Part shown: positions 43,747 through 52,354 of the stretch, one piece after another | How the letters are laid out: each line of letters starts with the position of its first letter | Numbering within the stretch: position 1 is the stretch's first letter | Source of the DNA: JAEUIE01 sp046350055 | GTDB lineage: Bacteria; Planctomycetota; Planctomycetia; Gemmatales; HRBIN36 | Assembly: GCA_046350055.1 (NCBI GenBank) | Contig: JAXMBC010000001.1 | Coordinates: 868,001-932,000 of the forward strand | Length of the DNA: 64,000 nucleotides | Direction of reading: 5' to 3' | The notes under the pieces: generated by a model | What the model was told of the DNA's origin: nothing | Seen by the model: only the letters and a program-made list of their open reading frames with translations | Database searches by the model: none | Position numbers and translations under genes: made by a program

Positions 43747-43780
43747 GAATTGAGAATGTAGAATGGAGAATGGAGAATGA
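43744..43780. repeat. Word repeat TGAGAAT / GGAGAAT after ggt
   Basis: Tandem words TGAGAAT-TGAGAATG-TAGAATGG-AGAATGG-AGAATG begin at the ggt stop codon. They belong to the same class as the repeats at 5168-5341. The rest of the 100 bases up to the next gene holds nothing recognisable. Confidence 0.55.
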
Positions 43781-43882
43781 ACGAGGTCGAGGATGAAGTG
43801 GCTGTTGCCATCGTGAAGCGGTCTATGAAACTCCAACCATGAAGTTCGTGTACATCTTCTGTCAACTCCTGCTGGTTGTCAG

Positions 43883-44194
43883 ATGGATACCACCTTCTAC
43901 GAATCACCCTTGCTGGCTATCGGTACCGGCTTGAGCATGGTAGCTTTGGCATTTGAACTCTGGTGGCATCGTAGCTGGAAGCATGTACGCGTCATGCTGC
44001 GGTTGATCATGATCGGTGCGATGCTGAACGCCTTTGGCATCTACGAATTGCGGATGAAGCAGTGGGAACGGACGGTTCGCAACCCGATCCGGATCGATCT
44101 TCTGGTCCTTCTGCCTGTGATGAATGGTCTTGCTAAAGAAGGCTATCAGGTTTGGCAGGTGTCTCGTCTCTCGGAACGTGCTCCCAGCAAATGA
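43883..44194 (+). CDS. Small membrane protein of unknown function
   Basis: 103 residues. Probably two membrane segments at about 8-26 (SPLLAIGTGLSMVALAFEL) and 35-53 (VMLRLIMIGAMLNAFGIYEL), then a more hydrophilic end with ERTVRNPIRIDLLVLLPVMN. No family recognised. The ATG at 43883 has no clear ribosome-binding site, and the frame is supported mainly by hydrophobicity and the absence of better alternatives. It could be regulated separately from ggt. Confidence 0.5.
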   Translation: MDTTFYESPLLAIGTGLSMVALAFELWWHRSWKHVRVMLRLIMIGAMLNAFGIYELRMKQWERTVRNPIRIDLLVLLPVMNGLAKEGYQVWQVSRLSERAPSK

Positions 44195-44319
44195 AGCCCT
44201 TTTTCCCACTACTTTTCCCGCTAATCGGGGTTGGAACCTGTATACGCTCAATAGCCTTTTGACAGCCCCCCCTGCCGTAGCGTATAACTATAGTATTCCC
44301 ACCTATTCTGGCGTAGCTC

Positions 44320-46179
44320 ATGAAACGATCCTCCCTGACCTGGTTTTTCCTGTGCAGTGGCATCTTTGCGCTCAGTTTCGTCTCGGCCTGGGGCGATGAC
44401 ACCAAGGCGCCACCAGCCAAAGCCAAGGCGGAGAAGGCAGCCCCGCAGGACGACCCTGCTAAAAAGAACACCGACAAGAAGGCGGACGATAAGAAAGACG
44501 ACGACAAGGCCAGCGTCAGCGGCCTGAATGATGCCCGCACCATCGCCTTCATCAACGAACAGATCGAAGCTGCCTGGAAAGAGAACAAGATTCAGCCCTC
44601 TGCCCTGGCGAACGACTACGAGTGGATTCGCCGTATCTTCATCGATACCATCGGGCGTATTCCCTCGGTCATTCCGGCCCGGGTCAATCCCAAGGATGAC
44701 CCTATCGGTGCCAAGGGGGAGTTAAACCACTTCCTGGAACTCCCTGCTTCCCGGCGGCGTACCGAAGTAGTCAGATATCTGCTGAACCACGAAGACTACG
44801 CCAGGAACTGGGCCAATATCTGGACCATCTGGCTCATCACCCGCACCACCCAGCCGGGCATCAACCGACCTAACCTGCAGACCTGGCTGGAACGACAGCT
44901 CGGCGAGAACCGCCGCTACGATGAAATCGTCCAGGAACTGCTCACCGCCACCGCTACCGACAAGGATGGCTGTGCCAGCAAGGTCGATAAGACCGCAGCC
45001 CCGGCCAATTTCCTCCTGAGCCATTTTGGCGAAATCGTGCCGCCTGAACGCCGCATGCGTGATGGCCAGTTTGAAATGATCCCCGCGACCTCACGCGTCA
45101 CCCGCGTGTTCCTGGGCATCCAGACCCAGTGCACCCAGTGCCACGATCATCCGTTTATCGATGATCGCAAGCAGGGCCAGTTCTGGGGTGTCAACGTTTT
45201 CCTCCGCCAGATGGAACGGGAACCTGCCACGATCAACGTGCAGAACGCCCGCATGCAGTCGCTGCAGCACTACAAGCTCCGCGACAATACCAATGCCAAC
45301 CCCGAAGCAGGCATCTTCTACGAACAGCGCAACGGTCTGCTGAAGCGCTCCAGTGCTGTCTGGCTCGACAAGTCACGCCCCAGTCTCTCCAGCAACACGC
45401 CCCGTCGCAGTGAACTGGCCCGCTACCTGATCAACGATGAATACTTCGCCAAGTCCTTCGTCAACCGCATCTGGGCTCACTACATGGGCCGTGGCTTCAC
45501 CAACCCGGTGGATGACTTTGGCGAACATAACCCCGTCTCGCATCCGGATCTGCTCAACCGCCTGGCCCAGGACTTCGTCACCAGCGGTTATGATGTGCAT
45601 CGCCTGATCACCTGGATCGTCTCCAGCAAGCCGTACCAGCTCACCAGCGTGGCGAATGCTACCAATAACAAGCCCGACGCTGAGCCCTACTTCGCCCGCA
45701 TGCAGCTCAAGACGATGGCTCCCGAGGTGCTGGTGGAATCGATCTTTACCGCGACCAACTTCCTGCAGATCAAGCACCCCGCTTCGTCGGACAACTTCGC
45801 CCAGAAACGCCGGGACACTACTGCCGAGTGGCTCCGCGACTTCACGGTGAACTTTGGCGACGACGAAGGCAACGAGGCCAGTTTCAATGGCACCGTGGTC
45901 CAGGCCCTGCTGCTCATGAACGGGCAGAAGATGAACGAAGCAGTGAACATCAGCCAGATCGCCAAGATGGCGATGGATTCCTCCCGCCCGCTGGATTTGC
46001 TGTACCTGGCGGTGCTCAACCGTCCGCCGACTGCCAAGGAACGGGAGACCTTCGCCCTCGCGACACATCCGTCCAACGGATACGCCCAGGTCTATATGAA
46101 GCCCGCGGAGCGAAACAAGCTCTACCGCGATGTACTCTGGGCGCTGTTCAACAGCAATGAGTTTATGCTGAATCACTAG
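44320..46179 (+). CDS. DUF1549/DUF1553 protein (planctomycete cytochrome-associated type)
   Basis: 619 residues. A signal peptide (about 1-25, MKRSSLTWFFLCSGIFALSF) is followed by a Lys/Asp/Ala-rich low-complexity linker (about 27-65). DUF1549 (about 80-290) contains RIFIDTIGRIPSV and FLGIQTQCTQCHDHPFIDD; the CTQCHDHPF stretch resembles a c-type haem site and is conserved in this group. DUF1553 (about 330-600) contains RSELARYLINDEYFAKSFVN followed by RIWAHYMGRGF, and NPVDDFGEHNPVSHPDLLNRL. Such proteins are nearly always next to a DUF1501 gene; that partner is absent here. They are linked to degradation of sulphated polysaccharides in planctomycetes, though no reaction is proven. Confidence 0.92.
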   Translation: MKRSSLTWFFLCSGIFALSFVSAWGDDTKAPPAKAKAEKAAPQDDPAKKNTDKKADDKKDDDKASVSGLNDARTIAFINEQIEAAWKENKIQPSALANDYEWIRRIFIDTIGRIPSVIPARVNPKDDPIGAKGELNHFLELPASRRRTEVVRYLLNHEDYARNWANIWTIWLITRTTQPGINRPNLQTWLERQLGENRRYDEIVQELLTATATDKDGCASKVDKTAAPANFLLSHFGEIVPPERRMRDGQFEMIPATSRVTRVFLGIQTQCTQCHDHPFIDDRKQGQFWGVNVFLRQMEREPATINVQNARMQSLQHYKLRDNTNANPEAGIFYEQRNGLLKRSSAVWLDKSRPSLSSNTPRRSELARYLINDEYFAKSFVNRIWAHYMGRGFTNPVDDFGEHNPVSHPDLLNRLAQDFVTSGYDVHRLITWIVSSKPYQLTSVANATNNKPDAEPYFARMQLKTMAPEVLVESIFTATNFLQIKHPASSDNFAQKRRDTTAEWLRDFTVNFGDDEGNEASFNGTVVQALLLMNGQKMNEAVNISQIAKMAMDSSRPLDLLYLAVLNRPPTAKERETFALATHPSNGYAQVYMKPAERNKLYRDVLWALFNSNEFMLNH

Positions 46180-46203
46180 GGTGAGACGGCGTTCGGGTGC
46201 CAT

Positions 46204-46227
46204 CGTTTGCCGGTACTCCGGCTAACG
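46204..46227. repeat. Hairpin with AGTA-type loop (left flank of the AT-rich island)
   Basis: Arms CGTTTGCCGG and CCGGCTAACG pair around TACT (AGTA on the opposite strand) with one T-T mismatch. It belongs to the same group as the hairpins at 48623-48983 on the other side of the disrupted propeller gene. The 170 bases between the DUF1549 gene and the propeller gene hold nothing else. Confidence 0.65.
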
Positions 46228-47167
46228 AGGCCGTCGCCGGGTCGTTGAAGCTTGATCTATACTTCAGATTCGCGATCATGGTCACTCGTGAGTGGGACTT
46301 CGTGGCTCCGTGTCCAGGACTGGCGTTTTGGGCACTATTGCACCTTGCGCCTACTTTCGCATCCTATATACAAGCAGTCTGCTTCCAACGAAACGATCTT
46401 GGAAATCGTGAGAACTTAACCCGATATAAATACTATCATTGTGCTCATGCAAACATGTAATTTTTACAGGTGTAGTGTACTTCTCAGATGTGTTGTTCGT
46501 GCCATATAGCAACAATCTGTCGTCTTTATAAAGAAGATGCCGACCAAGCATTCGCGAATAGACAATGCGATTATAGTATCCTCCAAGATCATGAATAACC
46601 GGTGGCATATTAGTGGCAAGCTCAATTAGCATTTTCATATTAACTGCCATTGCATTATCATCGTGGTAATCTACTGATCTTGGTGGCGATCCAATGTCAT
46701 TGTAGCTATACCTTTTAATTTCTTTTAGCTCTGGCAATGTAGCAACTAACATGCAATTGCTGGAAGCAAATACTGCATATGGCTTTCCGGCAGTATTTTG
46801 AATATCAACACACAACTGACGCTTATCAAATGCATCGGTGTTCTTGTCAATCATTTCACCTAAAATGCTGTTTGCATCGATAGCCTTAGTCGCGTCGGGA
46901 GTGGCATCATTTGCCAGAATGAATACATTGTAATTTACTCCAAAATAGACCGTTTTATCGACTGCCCATATCTCATTTACCTTACGTTTTAACATAGCTA
47001 ATTCCGTTACGAGCTGTATGTGCATAGAACTATCAGACTGCTTGGCAACTTCTACGCGGAACACTTTGCCATTCGCGCATAGCACATATAGGAACTTCAC
47101 AGTCCTGGCGAATTTAACGATGCCGTATCCATCACCCCCGAAACTCTGAATTGACACATTTATACTA

Positions 47168-48335
47168 AATAGCTCCCCATCTATCCAAAAGTGAAGTCGA
47201 AGCGGTCTTGCAAGAAAACTGGCTTGTCGTTGTGTTGGTAGGTGCGACCCACACCAACACAAGCGAGCAAGCCATGGACGGCTATCTTCGCATTTCCACT
47301 GCCGAACGCAAGAGACTTCTTCACTCTCTTCGCCACGCGCCCTCCGCCACCGAGCGTCTGCGCTGGAATATTCTTCTGCTGCTCTCGGATGGGCACACTT
47401 GGAACCACATTGCCACGGTTCTCTATTGCAGTTCCGCCACCATCGCTCGATGGAAACGACGCTACCAGGAGCAAGGCAGGGACGGCATCGCTCCGATAGC
47501 CACCACCGTCATTCTCTATTGGTGGGTGGCTCGCATCATCACCTGGATTCAATCCTACACTCCCACTCACTTTGGCTATCTCCGCAGTCGATGGACCTGC
47601 TCTACGCTGGTGCTCCTGCTGGCCCGCGAATATCAGGTGAACGTCAGTCGCGAAACCGTGCGTCGCTACCTGCATCAAAGCGAGGTGGTTTGGCGACGAC
47701 CTCGTCCCATCCTCCGACCGAAAGACCCCGACTACGACGCCAAAGTCCTGAAAATCAAGCGTTTGGTGAACACGCTGCCGGACGACGAGATCGCTCTCTT
47801 CCAGGACGAAGCCGAGATCTGCACCAACCCCAAGATCGGTTCGATGTGGATGCCTCGAGGTCAACAGGCTACCGTCGAAACACCCGGCACCAATGAGAAG
47901 CAGCATCTCTTCGGATCGCTGGCGTGGGACACCTGCCGCCTGGTGACGACCTGGGCGAAGCGCCGAGACAGTGCAGCCTTCCTGGAACACCTCGATCACC
48001 TCCGTCATGTCTTTCGCTGTTATCGACGTATCCATGTCATTTGTGACAATGCCCGCTTCCACACTAGTCGGGCTGTGCAAAAGTATTTGAAGAACCATCC
48101 GAGAGTAATGATCCACTACTTACCCAAGTATGCTCCAGAGACCAACCCCATCGAACGAGTCTGGTGGCACCTGCACGACGAGATTACCAGGAACCACACC
48201 TGCCCCAACCTCGATTCGCTCCTCAATCTTGTTGACCGATGGCTATACCAGAATCAATACTGTCTGATTGAACCCACACTCTACGCTGTCGTGCCTCGTA
48301 AACTCAGGGCACTTTCGGTTGGGTAGGTAGCTATT
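47168..48335 (+). mobile_element. IS630-type insertion sequence, 1168 bp, intact
   Basis: The left end AATAGCTCCCCATCTATCC and the reverse complement of the right end AATAGCTACCTACCCAACC match in 13 of the first 19 positions and again in the inner block AAAGTG. Both ends are flanked by a TA dinucleotide (47166-47167 and 48336-48337), the target duplication of the IS630/Tc1 group. The rebuilt target is the palindrome ACTAGT. The element carries one transposase gene, which has no disruption. Confidence 0.9.
47274..48326 (+). CDS. IS630 family transposase
   Basis: 350 residues from ATG 47274 (MDGYLRISTAERKRLLHSLR). The N-terminal helix-turn-helix (about 30-65: SDGHTWNHIATVLYCSSATI, then ARWKRRYQ) binds the ends. 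The DDE catalytic domain follows: first Asp in FQDEAEICTNP, second Asp in HVICDNARFHTS, and the Glu in NPIERVWWHLHDEITRN. The KYAPETNPIERVWW block is diagnostic of the IS630 group. The frame is complete. It is transcribed opposite to the interrupted propeller gene. A longer upstream start (47208) is possible but lies close to the left end of the element. Confidence 0.95.
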   Translation: MDGYLRISTAERKRLLHSLRHAPSATERLRWNILLLLSDGHTWNHIATVLYCSSATIARWKRRYQEQGRDGIAPIATTVILYWWVARIITWIQSYTPTHFGYLRSRWTCSTLVLLLAREYQVNVSRETVRRYLHQSEVVWRRPRPILRPKDPDYDAKVLKIKRLVNTLPDDEIALFQDEAEICTNPKIGSMWMPRGQQATVETPGTNEKQHLFGSLAWDTCRLVTTWAKRRDSAAFLEHLDHLRHVFRCYRRIHVICDNARFHTSRAVQKYLKNHPRVMIHYLPKYAPETNPIERVWWHLHDEITRNHTCPNLDSLLNLVDRWLYQNQYCLIEPTLYAVVPRKLRALSVG

Positions 48336-48622
48336 TAGTTTTCTTGCCTTGATCGATATTGAATATAATCATTTCCGATTTTGATGTTCCAATAATCAGT
48401 TGAGATTTATCTAGTGATAATATCGAACCTACAACACCTTGTGAGATGTCATGTGTTGACTGCAAACTGAGCGAACCTTGCTTATTCAGTTCGAATGGGT
48501 ACGTCATGACTAAAGCAAAGATGAGTAACATCAGGGCTCGTCCTTTTGTGTGGATCGCGTTGAAGAAGTGATGGCGGCTGGGTATCAGCCAGCCGGTTCA
48601 TTCACCCTTCCATACTGTGACT

Positions 48623-48983
48623 GTGTTATGCTTGAGTACAAGCATAACACTACCGCGGCAACAATCATACCCTGCATGTCTCCACTGTACTCGGAGAACC
48701 GAGTACAGTACCACAACCTTTCGAGTGTTACCAGCCGGGTGCCCGGATCATCCCACAACAGCGAAAGCTGTGGCTGGGTGGCCCTGCTTTACAAATAATG
48801 TTGTCGTGGCACTGCTTCACGTACTCGTTAAGCAGTGGTGGATCACGGGAAGACATTGCACCCACCACTGCTTGCGGAGTACCGAAAGCAGTGCCACAGA
48901 ATCCCGCCAACGGAGTACCGTTGCGACCCTGCTACGGCTTCGACCATACATCTACACGTCTCTGCTGATCTCGGAGTACTGAG
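48623..48983. repeat. Array of seven hairpins, most with an AGTA loop
   Basis: GTGTTATGCTTG-AGTA-mirror (48623-48650), ACTGTACTCGG-AGAA-mirror (48684-48709), an imperfect hairpin near 48754, CACTGCTT/AAGCAGTG pairs at 48810-48837 and 48866-48893 (the second with GGAGTACC in its loop), CAACGG-AGTA-CCGTTG (48908-48923), and CTCGG-AGTA-CTGAG (48970-48983). Stems differ entirely but loops are conserved. The 552 bases between the propeller gene and the kinase gene contain only these structures and no gene that I can support. Confidence 0.85.
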
Positions 48984-49083
48984 TTCAGTGCCGCCATTCT
49001 TGTTCTACCACACTTCGTGTTGAATCCGCTGCCGAAATGTGCCACACTCCAGCAGACCGTGTCTTCATGGGGAAGGCCCGGTG

Positions 49084-50499
49084 ATGGCGGGCTTCTCCGG
49101 CATGTCAGCCCAGGCTCCTACGCGCGCTTCGCTACTTGCTCTCATTCGTGAGAGTGGCCTGCTCACGCCCAAGCAGTTGAACAAGGCTCTCGCCCAGTGC
49201 CATTCCGAAGATCCCAATGTCATTCTCAGCCATCTGCTGAAAGCCGGGCTGATTACCGAGTACCAGGGGCGCGAGCTGTACATCGGCCGCAACAAGGGCT
49301 TCTTCATCGGCAAGTACAAGGTGCTCGAGCCTCTCGCCACCGGCGGCATGGGGCTGGTGCTGCACTGCGAGCACATCTACATGCATCATCATGTGGCGCT
49401 CAAGCTGCTGCCCAAGGAACTCAACGACGACACCTCCGCCGTCACCCGCTTCTACCGGGAAGCCCGGGCCGCTGCTGCGGTCAAGCATCCCAATATCGTG
49501 CAGGCTTTTGACGTAGGGCAGGAGGGTGCCTGGCATTGCCTGGTCATGGAGTTTGTCGACGGGGTGAACCTGCACAAGCTGATCACCCGGCATGGTGCCC
49601 TGTCGGAAGTGCGGGCTGCACACTATATCGCCCAGGCTGCGACGGGCCTGCAGGCCATCATGGAGAATGACCTGGTGCACCGCGATCTGAAGCCGGGCAA
49701 CCTCGTCCTCGCCCGCGACAATTCGATCAAGGTGGTAGACCTGGGGCTGGCCCGGTTTCTCGATCAGCGCAGCGACGATCTCACGCGTCAGTTCGATGAA
49801 GAGCGGGTGCTGGGCACGGCTGACTTCATCTCACCGGAACAGGCGTTGCACTCGCATGATGTCGATATCCGGGCTGATATCTACTCGCTCGGCATGACTT
49901 TCTACTTCCTGCTCACCGGCAAGTTTCCATTCAAGGCGGCGACGGTGGCAGGCAAGCTGATGTCGCATCAGACGAAGATGCCCAAGGCCTTGCTGGCCCG
50001 CCGGCCTGATATCAGCCCGGAACTCGATGCCATCATCACCCGGATGATCCAGAAGCGACGCGAAGATCGTTACCAGACGCCTCAGGAAGTAGTGGAGGCA
50101 CTGCAGCCCTGGACCGCTGTCCCCCTGCCCCTGCCCGATGATGAATGGTTCGCACCCACGACCGGTGTCTTTGCTATCCCCAGGGTGCATTCGCAGGAGA
50201 ACGGGTCCACGGCATCGGGCGAAGCGGTATCCACCCTGGTGACATCGCCAGGACAGGCAACGGAAGAGATGGCCGCGCCGGAACCGCCGACCACGATCCG
50301 ACCGAGGGCTTCGAGCGACCTGGATGGCCTGGGCCAGTTGCAGGAAGCAGCGAACTTCTCCCTCTCGCAGGCCAGCCGGGAGATTCAATCGCGTCCGGCA
50401 ACCAGTCCGCGCCAGCAGTGGAAGCTGGCGTTGCTGATTGCGGTGCCGATCCTGCTGGCACTGGCGGTGGTATTGTGGTTGTTCATGCGGACGAGGTAG
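49084..50499 (+). CDS. Ser/Thr protein kinase with C-terminal membrane anchor
   Basis: 471 residues from ATG 49084. The first 70 residues are a helical region (SLLALIRESGLLTPKQLNKA, AGLITEYQGRELYIGRNKG) found before planctomycete kinases. The kinase domain (about 77-345) shows a glycine loop LATGGMGLVLHCE, the ATP-binding Lys in VALKLLPKEL, the catalytic loop HRDLKPGN (199-206) and DLGLARFL in place of DFG. The motif GTADFISPEQAL is the activation-segment end. After a Pro/Thr-rich linker, one membrane segment (about 450-466, LALLIAVPILLALAVVLWLF) anchors the domain with its kinase part in the cytoplasm. There is no sensor domain outside the membrane. Substrates are unknown. Confidence 0.93.
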   Translation: MAGFSGMSAQAPTRASLLALIRESGLLTPKQLNKALAQCHSEDPNVILSHLLKAGLITEYQGRELYIGRNKGFFIGKYKVLEPLATGGMGLVLHCEHIYMHHHVALKLLPKELNDDTSAVTRFYREARAAAAVKHPNIVQAFDVGQEGAWHCLVMEFVDGVNLHKLITRHGALSEVRAAHYIAQAATGLQAIMENDLVHRDLKPGNLVLARDNSIKVVDLGLARFLDQRSDDLTRQFDEERVLGTADFISPEQALHSHDVDIRADIYSLGMTFYFLLTGKFPFKAATVAGKLMSHQTKMPKALLARRPDISPELDAIITRMIQKRREDRYQTPQEVVEALQPWTAVPLPLPDDEWFAPTTGVFAIPRVHSQENGSTASGEAVSTLVTSPGQATEEMAAPEPPTTIRPRASSDLDGLGQLQEAANFSLSQASREIQSRPATSPRQQWKLALLIAVPILLALAVVLWLFMRTR

Positions 50500-50507
50500 T
50501 GTCTAAG

Positions 50508-50575
50508 ACGATGGGCTGCGCCGCGAAGATATCCCCCTCACCCCCCACCCCTCTCCCCGGTGGGGAGAGGGGAGT
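50508..50575. repeat. Family-2 palindromic element
   Basis: GACGATGGGCTGCGCCGC (50508-50525) is followed by ATCCCCCTCACCCCC and the hairpin CCCCTCTCCCC / GGGGAGAGGGG around GG. Order and sequence match the copy at 38977-39042. It lies just after the kinase stop codon. Confidence 0.8.
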
Positions 50576-50615
50576 CAGACTGATGCCAGGACGGGAAGTC
50601 GCACGAGCACAGATC

Positions 50616-50665
50616 ATTGCATCGTGCTACCCCACCCAACCTCCCCTTGGAAAGGGGAGGAGCAG
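50616..50665. repeat. Partial copy of the double-palindrome element (family 1), right half
   Basis: ATTGCATCGTGCTACCCCAC followed by CTCCCCTTGGAAAGGGGAG matches the right half of the complete copies at 51194-51337 and 52355-52499. The left palindrome is absent. Confidence 0.75.
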
Positions 50666-50709
50666 CCTCGGACTGTTGTTTTGCCTCCGAGGGTAGCCCA
50701 CATCTTTGC

Positions 50710-51153
50710 TCACTTCCCTGTGTGTCCGAAGCCCCCGCTGCCTCGTTCGGTCTCCGGCAAGGTGTCTACCTTCTGCCAGGTGATGTGGGCAACTGGGGCG
50801 ATGAGCAGTTGAGCGATCCGCATGCCTCGTTCCACCACTACCGGCTCGCGGCCCAGATTGATGAGGCCCACTTTCACTTCGCCCCGATAGTCGGCATCAA
50901 TGGTGCCGGGGGCATTGACGACCGTCAGCCCCTGTTTGATGGCCAGCCCCGAGCGAGGCCGCACCTGGGCTTCGTAGCCCACGGGTACCGCCAGGCTGAA
51001 GCCACAGGGAATGAGCACGATCGCCCCGGGGGCGACGGTAACCGGTTCACGCACCGCAGCGGGCAAGTCCATCGCTGCTGCGTGGGCAGTCTGGTAGGCA
51101 GGCAGGGGCAGGTCGGCGTGTTCGGGAAACTGGAGGAGGGGGACGGGGAGCAT
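50710..51153 (-). CDS. dut: Deoxyuridine 5'-triphosphate nucleotidohydrolase (dUTPase)
   Basis: 147 residues, typical trimeric dUTPase length. It hydrolyses dUTP to dUMP and pyrophosphate, keeping uracil out of DNA and supplying dTMP synthesis. The five motifs are present: AAAMDLPAA (motif 1), VRPRSGLAIKQGL (motif 2), VVNAPGTIDADYRGEVKVGL (motif 3), ERGMRIAQLLIAPVA (motif 4) and the C-terminal GSGGFGHTG (motif 5). In motif 1, Pro replaces the usual Leu-Arg, a common variation. The start ATG at 51153 agrees with the short N-terminus of the family. The downstream gap holds repeats. Confidence 0.95.
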   Translation of the reverse strand: MLPVPLLQFPEHADLPLPAYQTAHAAAMDLPAAVREPVTVAPGAIVLIPCGFSLAVPVGYEAQVRPRSGLAIKQGLTVVNAPGTIDADYRGEVKVGLINLGREPVVVERGMRIAQLLIAPVAHITWQKVDTLPETERGSGGFGHTGK

Positions 51154-51193
51154 GGGTGTCTCGTGATGTGAGATTGAGTGGCGAAGGCCGTTC

Positions 51194-51337
51194 TGGTTCT
51201 CCCCCTTACGAAGGGGGAGTTAGAGGGGGTTGCACCTCGCGATGGTGTGCGCGCTTGCGATGGCAGTCCTTCGCTTGAACACCTGCTGTTGCAGAGTGCT
51301 ACCCCTCCCAACCTCCCCTTTTAAAGGGGAGGAGAAG
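51194..51337. repeat. Complete double-palindrome element (family 1, copy A)
   Basis: 144 bases: TGGTTCTCCCCCTTAC-GAAGGGGGAG palindrome, GTTAGAGGGGGTTGCACCT, a spacer of about 60 bases, GTGCTACCCCTCCCAACC, and the palindrome CTCCCCTTTTAAAGGGGAG. Copy B (52355-52499) is the same element inverted. It overlaps the end of ddl: the last codons and stop (TAA) of ddl come from the right palindrome. Confidence 0.88.
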
Positions 51338-52331
51338 TCAGACCTAACCGCGTCAGTGCGGCAGTCACCACCTTGGTGATCAGCGTCTCGTAGCTCATCT
51401 TCATGAGCCGGGCGAGGATGACGAGGTCGCTGTAGTCGGGGTTCAGGCCGGGAAGCGGGTTGATCTCGAGGAAGTAGGGAATGCCATCACGAATGCGGAA
51501 GTCGGCCCGGGCCAAGTCGCGGCAACCGAGGGCATGGAACGCCTGCTTGGCCATCTCTGCCGTGCGTTCCAGCACCGCAGCGGGTAATGCCGGTGGGGCT
51601 TCGTAGCGCACCTGGTTTTCCCAATCGCGCTTCACTTCCAGGCTGTAGACGAAATGCTCGGTCGGCTTCAGTGGCAGCACGCGCAACTGTCCGATGCATT
51701 CGAGGGTCGCCCCGTTGCCCACGAGGCCGACGGTCACTTCCTCGCCCTGGATGTATTCCTCGATGAGCACCGGCTGGGCGTAGTCGCCTCGCACTTCCTT
51801 GACGATGGGGAGCAGTTCCTCGGGCCGATGCACCAGACAGCGCAGGCGGATGCCCTTGCTGGAACCTTCCCACGCCGGCTTCACCAGCAGTGGATATTGC
51901 AGCTTCACTGTTGCCGGGTCGGGCAGCGGTTCGCCCGGCTGCACCACCAAGCCCGGCGGCACGGGCACCCCGGCACTGGCCACCAGCCGCTTGGCGTAGT
52001 CCTTCTCCAACGTGAGGGCGCAGGTCAGTGGATCGCTGGCGGTGTAGGGGATGCTGAGCATCTCCAGCAGCGAAGGCACCCATGCCTCGCGCGACCGGGA
52101 GACACCCCGCCCTTCAGCCAGGTTGAAGACGATGTCAGGCTTCTCGGCTTGCAGCTTGGCCAGCAGTTCCGGCCCATCGCCGAGCTTGACGACGGTGTGG
52201 CCAAGCTTGTGCAGCACGCCCGCGATGCCATCGATGGTCACCATGTTGTCCAGCTCTTCCTGCCAGTCGTCGGGCAGCTTGCTGGTATCGAGGGTGGTGT
52301 CTTTCAGGGTGTAGGTGATGGCGAACTTCAT
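51321..52331 (-). CDS. ddl: D-alanine-D-alanine ligase family (ATP-grasp) protein
   Basis: 336 residues from ATG 52331 (MKFAITYTLKDTTLDTSKLP); a longer frame would run into repeat copy B. The ATP-grasp fold is visible: YPLLVKPAWEGSSKGIRLR (ATP loop), VLIEEYIQGEEVTVGLVGNG, DLARADFRIRDGIPYFLEIN and NPLPGLNPDYSDL (metal-binding end). Ddl makes the D-Ala-D-Ala dipeptide for peptidoglycan. The N-terminal domain differs from classical Ddl, and the family also includes other carboxylate-amine ligases, so the substrate is likely but not certain. The last residues TSPPL and the stop codon come from repeat copy A. Confidence 0.82.
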   Translation of the reverse strand: MKFAITYTLKDTTLDTSKLPDDWQEELDNMVTIDGIAGVLHKLGHTVVKLGDGPELLAKLQAEKPDIVFNLAEGRGVSRSREAWVPSLLEMLSIPYTASDPLTCALTLEKDYAKRLVASAGVPVPPGLVVQPGEPLPDPATVKLQYPLLVKPAWEGSSKGIRLRCLVHRPEELLPIVKEVRGDYAQPVLIEEYIQGEEVTVGLVGNGATLECIGQLRVLPLKPTEHFVYSLEVKRDWENQVRYEAPPALPAAVLERTAEMAKQAFHALGCRDLARADFRIRDGIPYFLEINPLPGLNPDYSDLVILARLMKMSYETLITKVVTAALTRLGLTSPPL

Positions 52332-52354
52332 GGGGGCTTTCAAAGTTGCTGAAG

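Larger units (their letters stand above)
46351..48531 (-). pseudogene. AT-rich beta-propeller gene interrupted by an IS630-type element
   Basis: Two frames on the minus strand are halves of one gene: 48531 down to 48338 (MLLIFALVMTYPFELNKQ signal peptide, then LIIGTSKSEMIIFNIDQG) and 47165 down to 46351 (SINVSIQSFGGDGYGIVKF and onward). Removing 47168-48335 plus one copy of the TA target restores an in-frame fusion (GKKT joined to SINVS) of about 336 residues. The restored protein has repeated strands (FLYVLCANGKVFRVEV, KTVYFGVNYNVFILAND) typical of WD40- or YVTN-like propellers. It is exported by its signal peptide. The gene is far richer in A and T than its surroundings, suggesting horizontal transfer. 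The promoter-proximal half now ends within the element after 66 residues. Confidence 0.88.

Noticed and set aside
46197..46460. An 87-codon plus-strand frame beside the propeller gene.
   Set aside because: It overlaps the hairpin at 46204 and the end of the propeller gene, and its sequence resembles no protein.
48623..48983. Hairpin array considered as tRNA or attC-type integron sites.
   Set aside because: No cloverleaf, anticodon or CCA end; no integron integrase or gene cassettes; stems are not of attC type.
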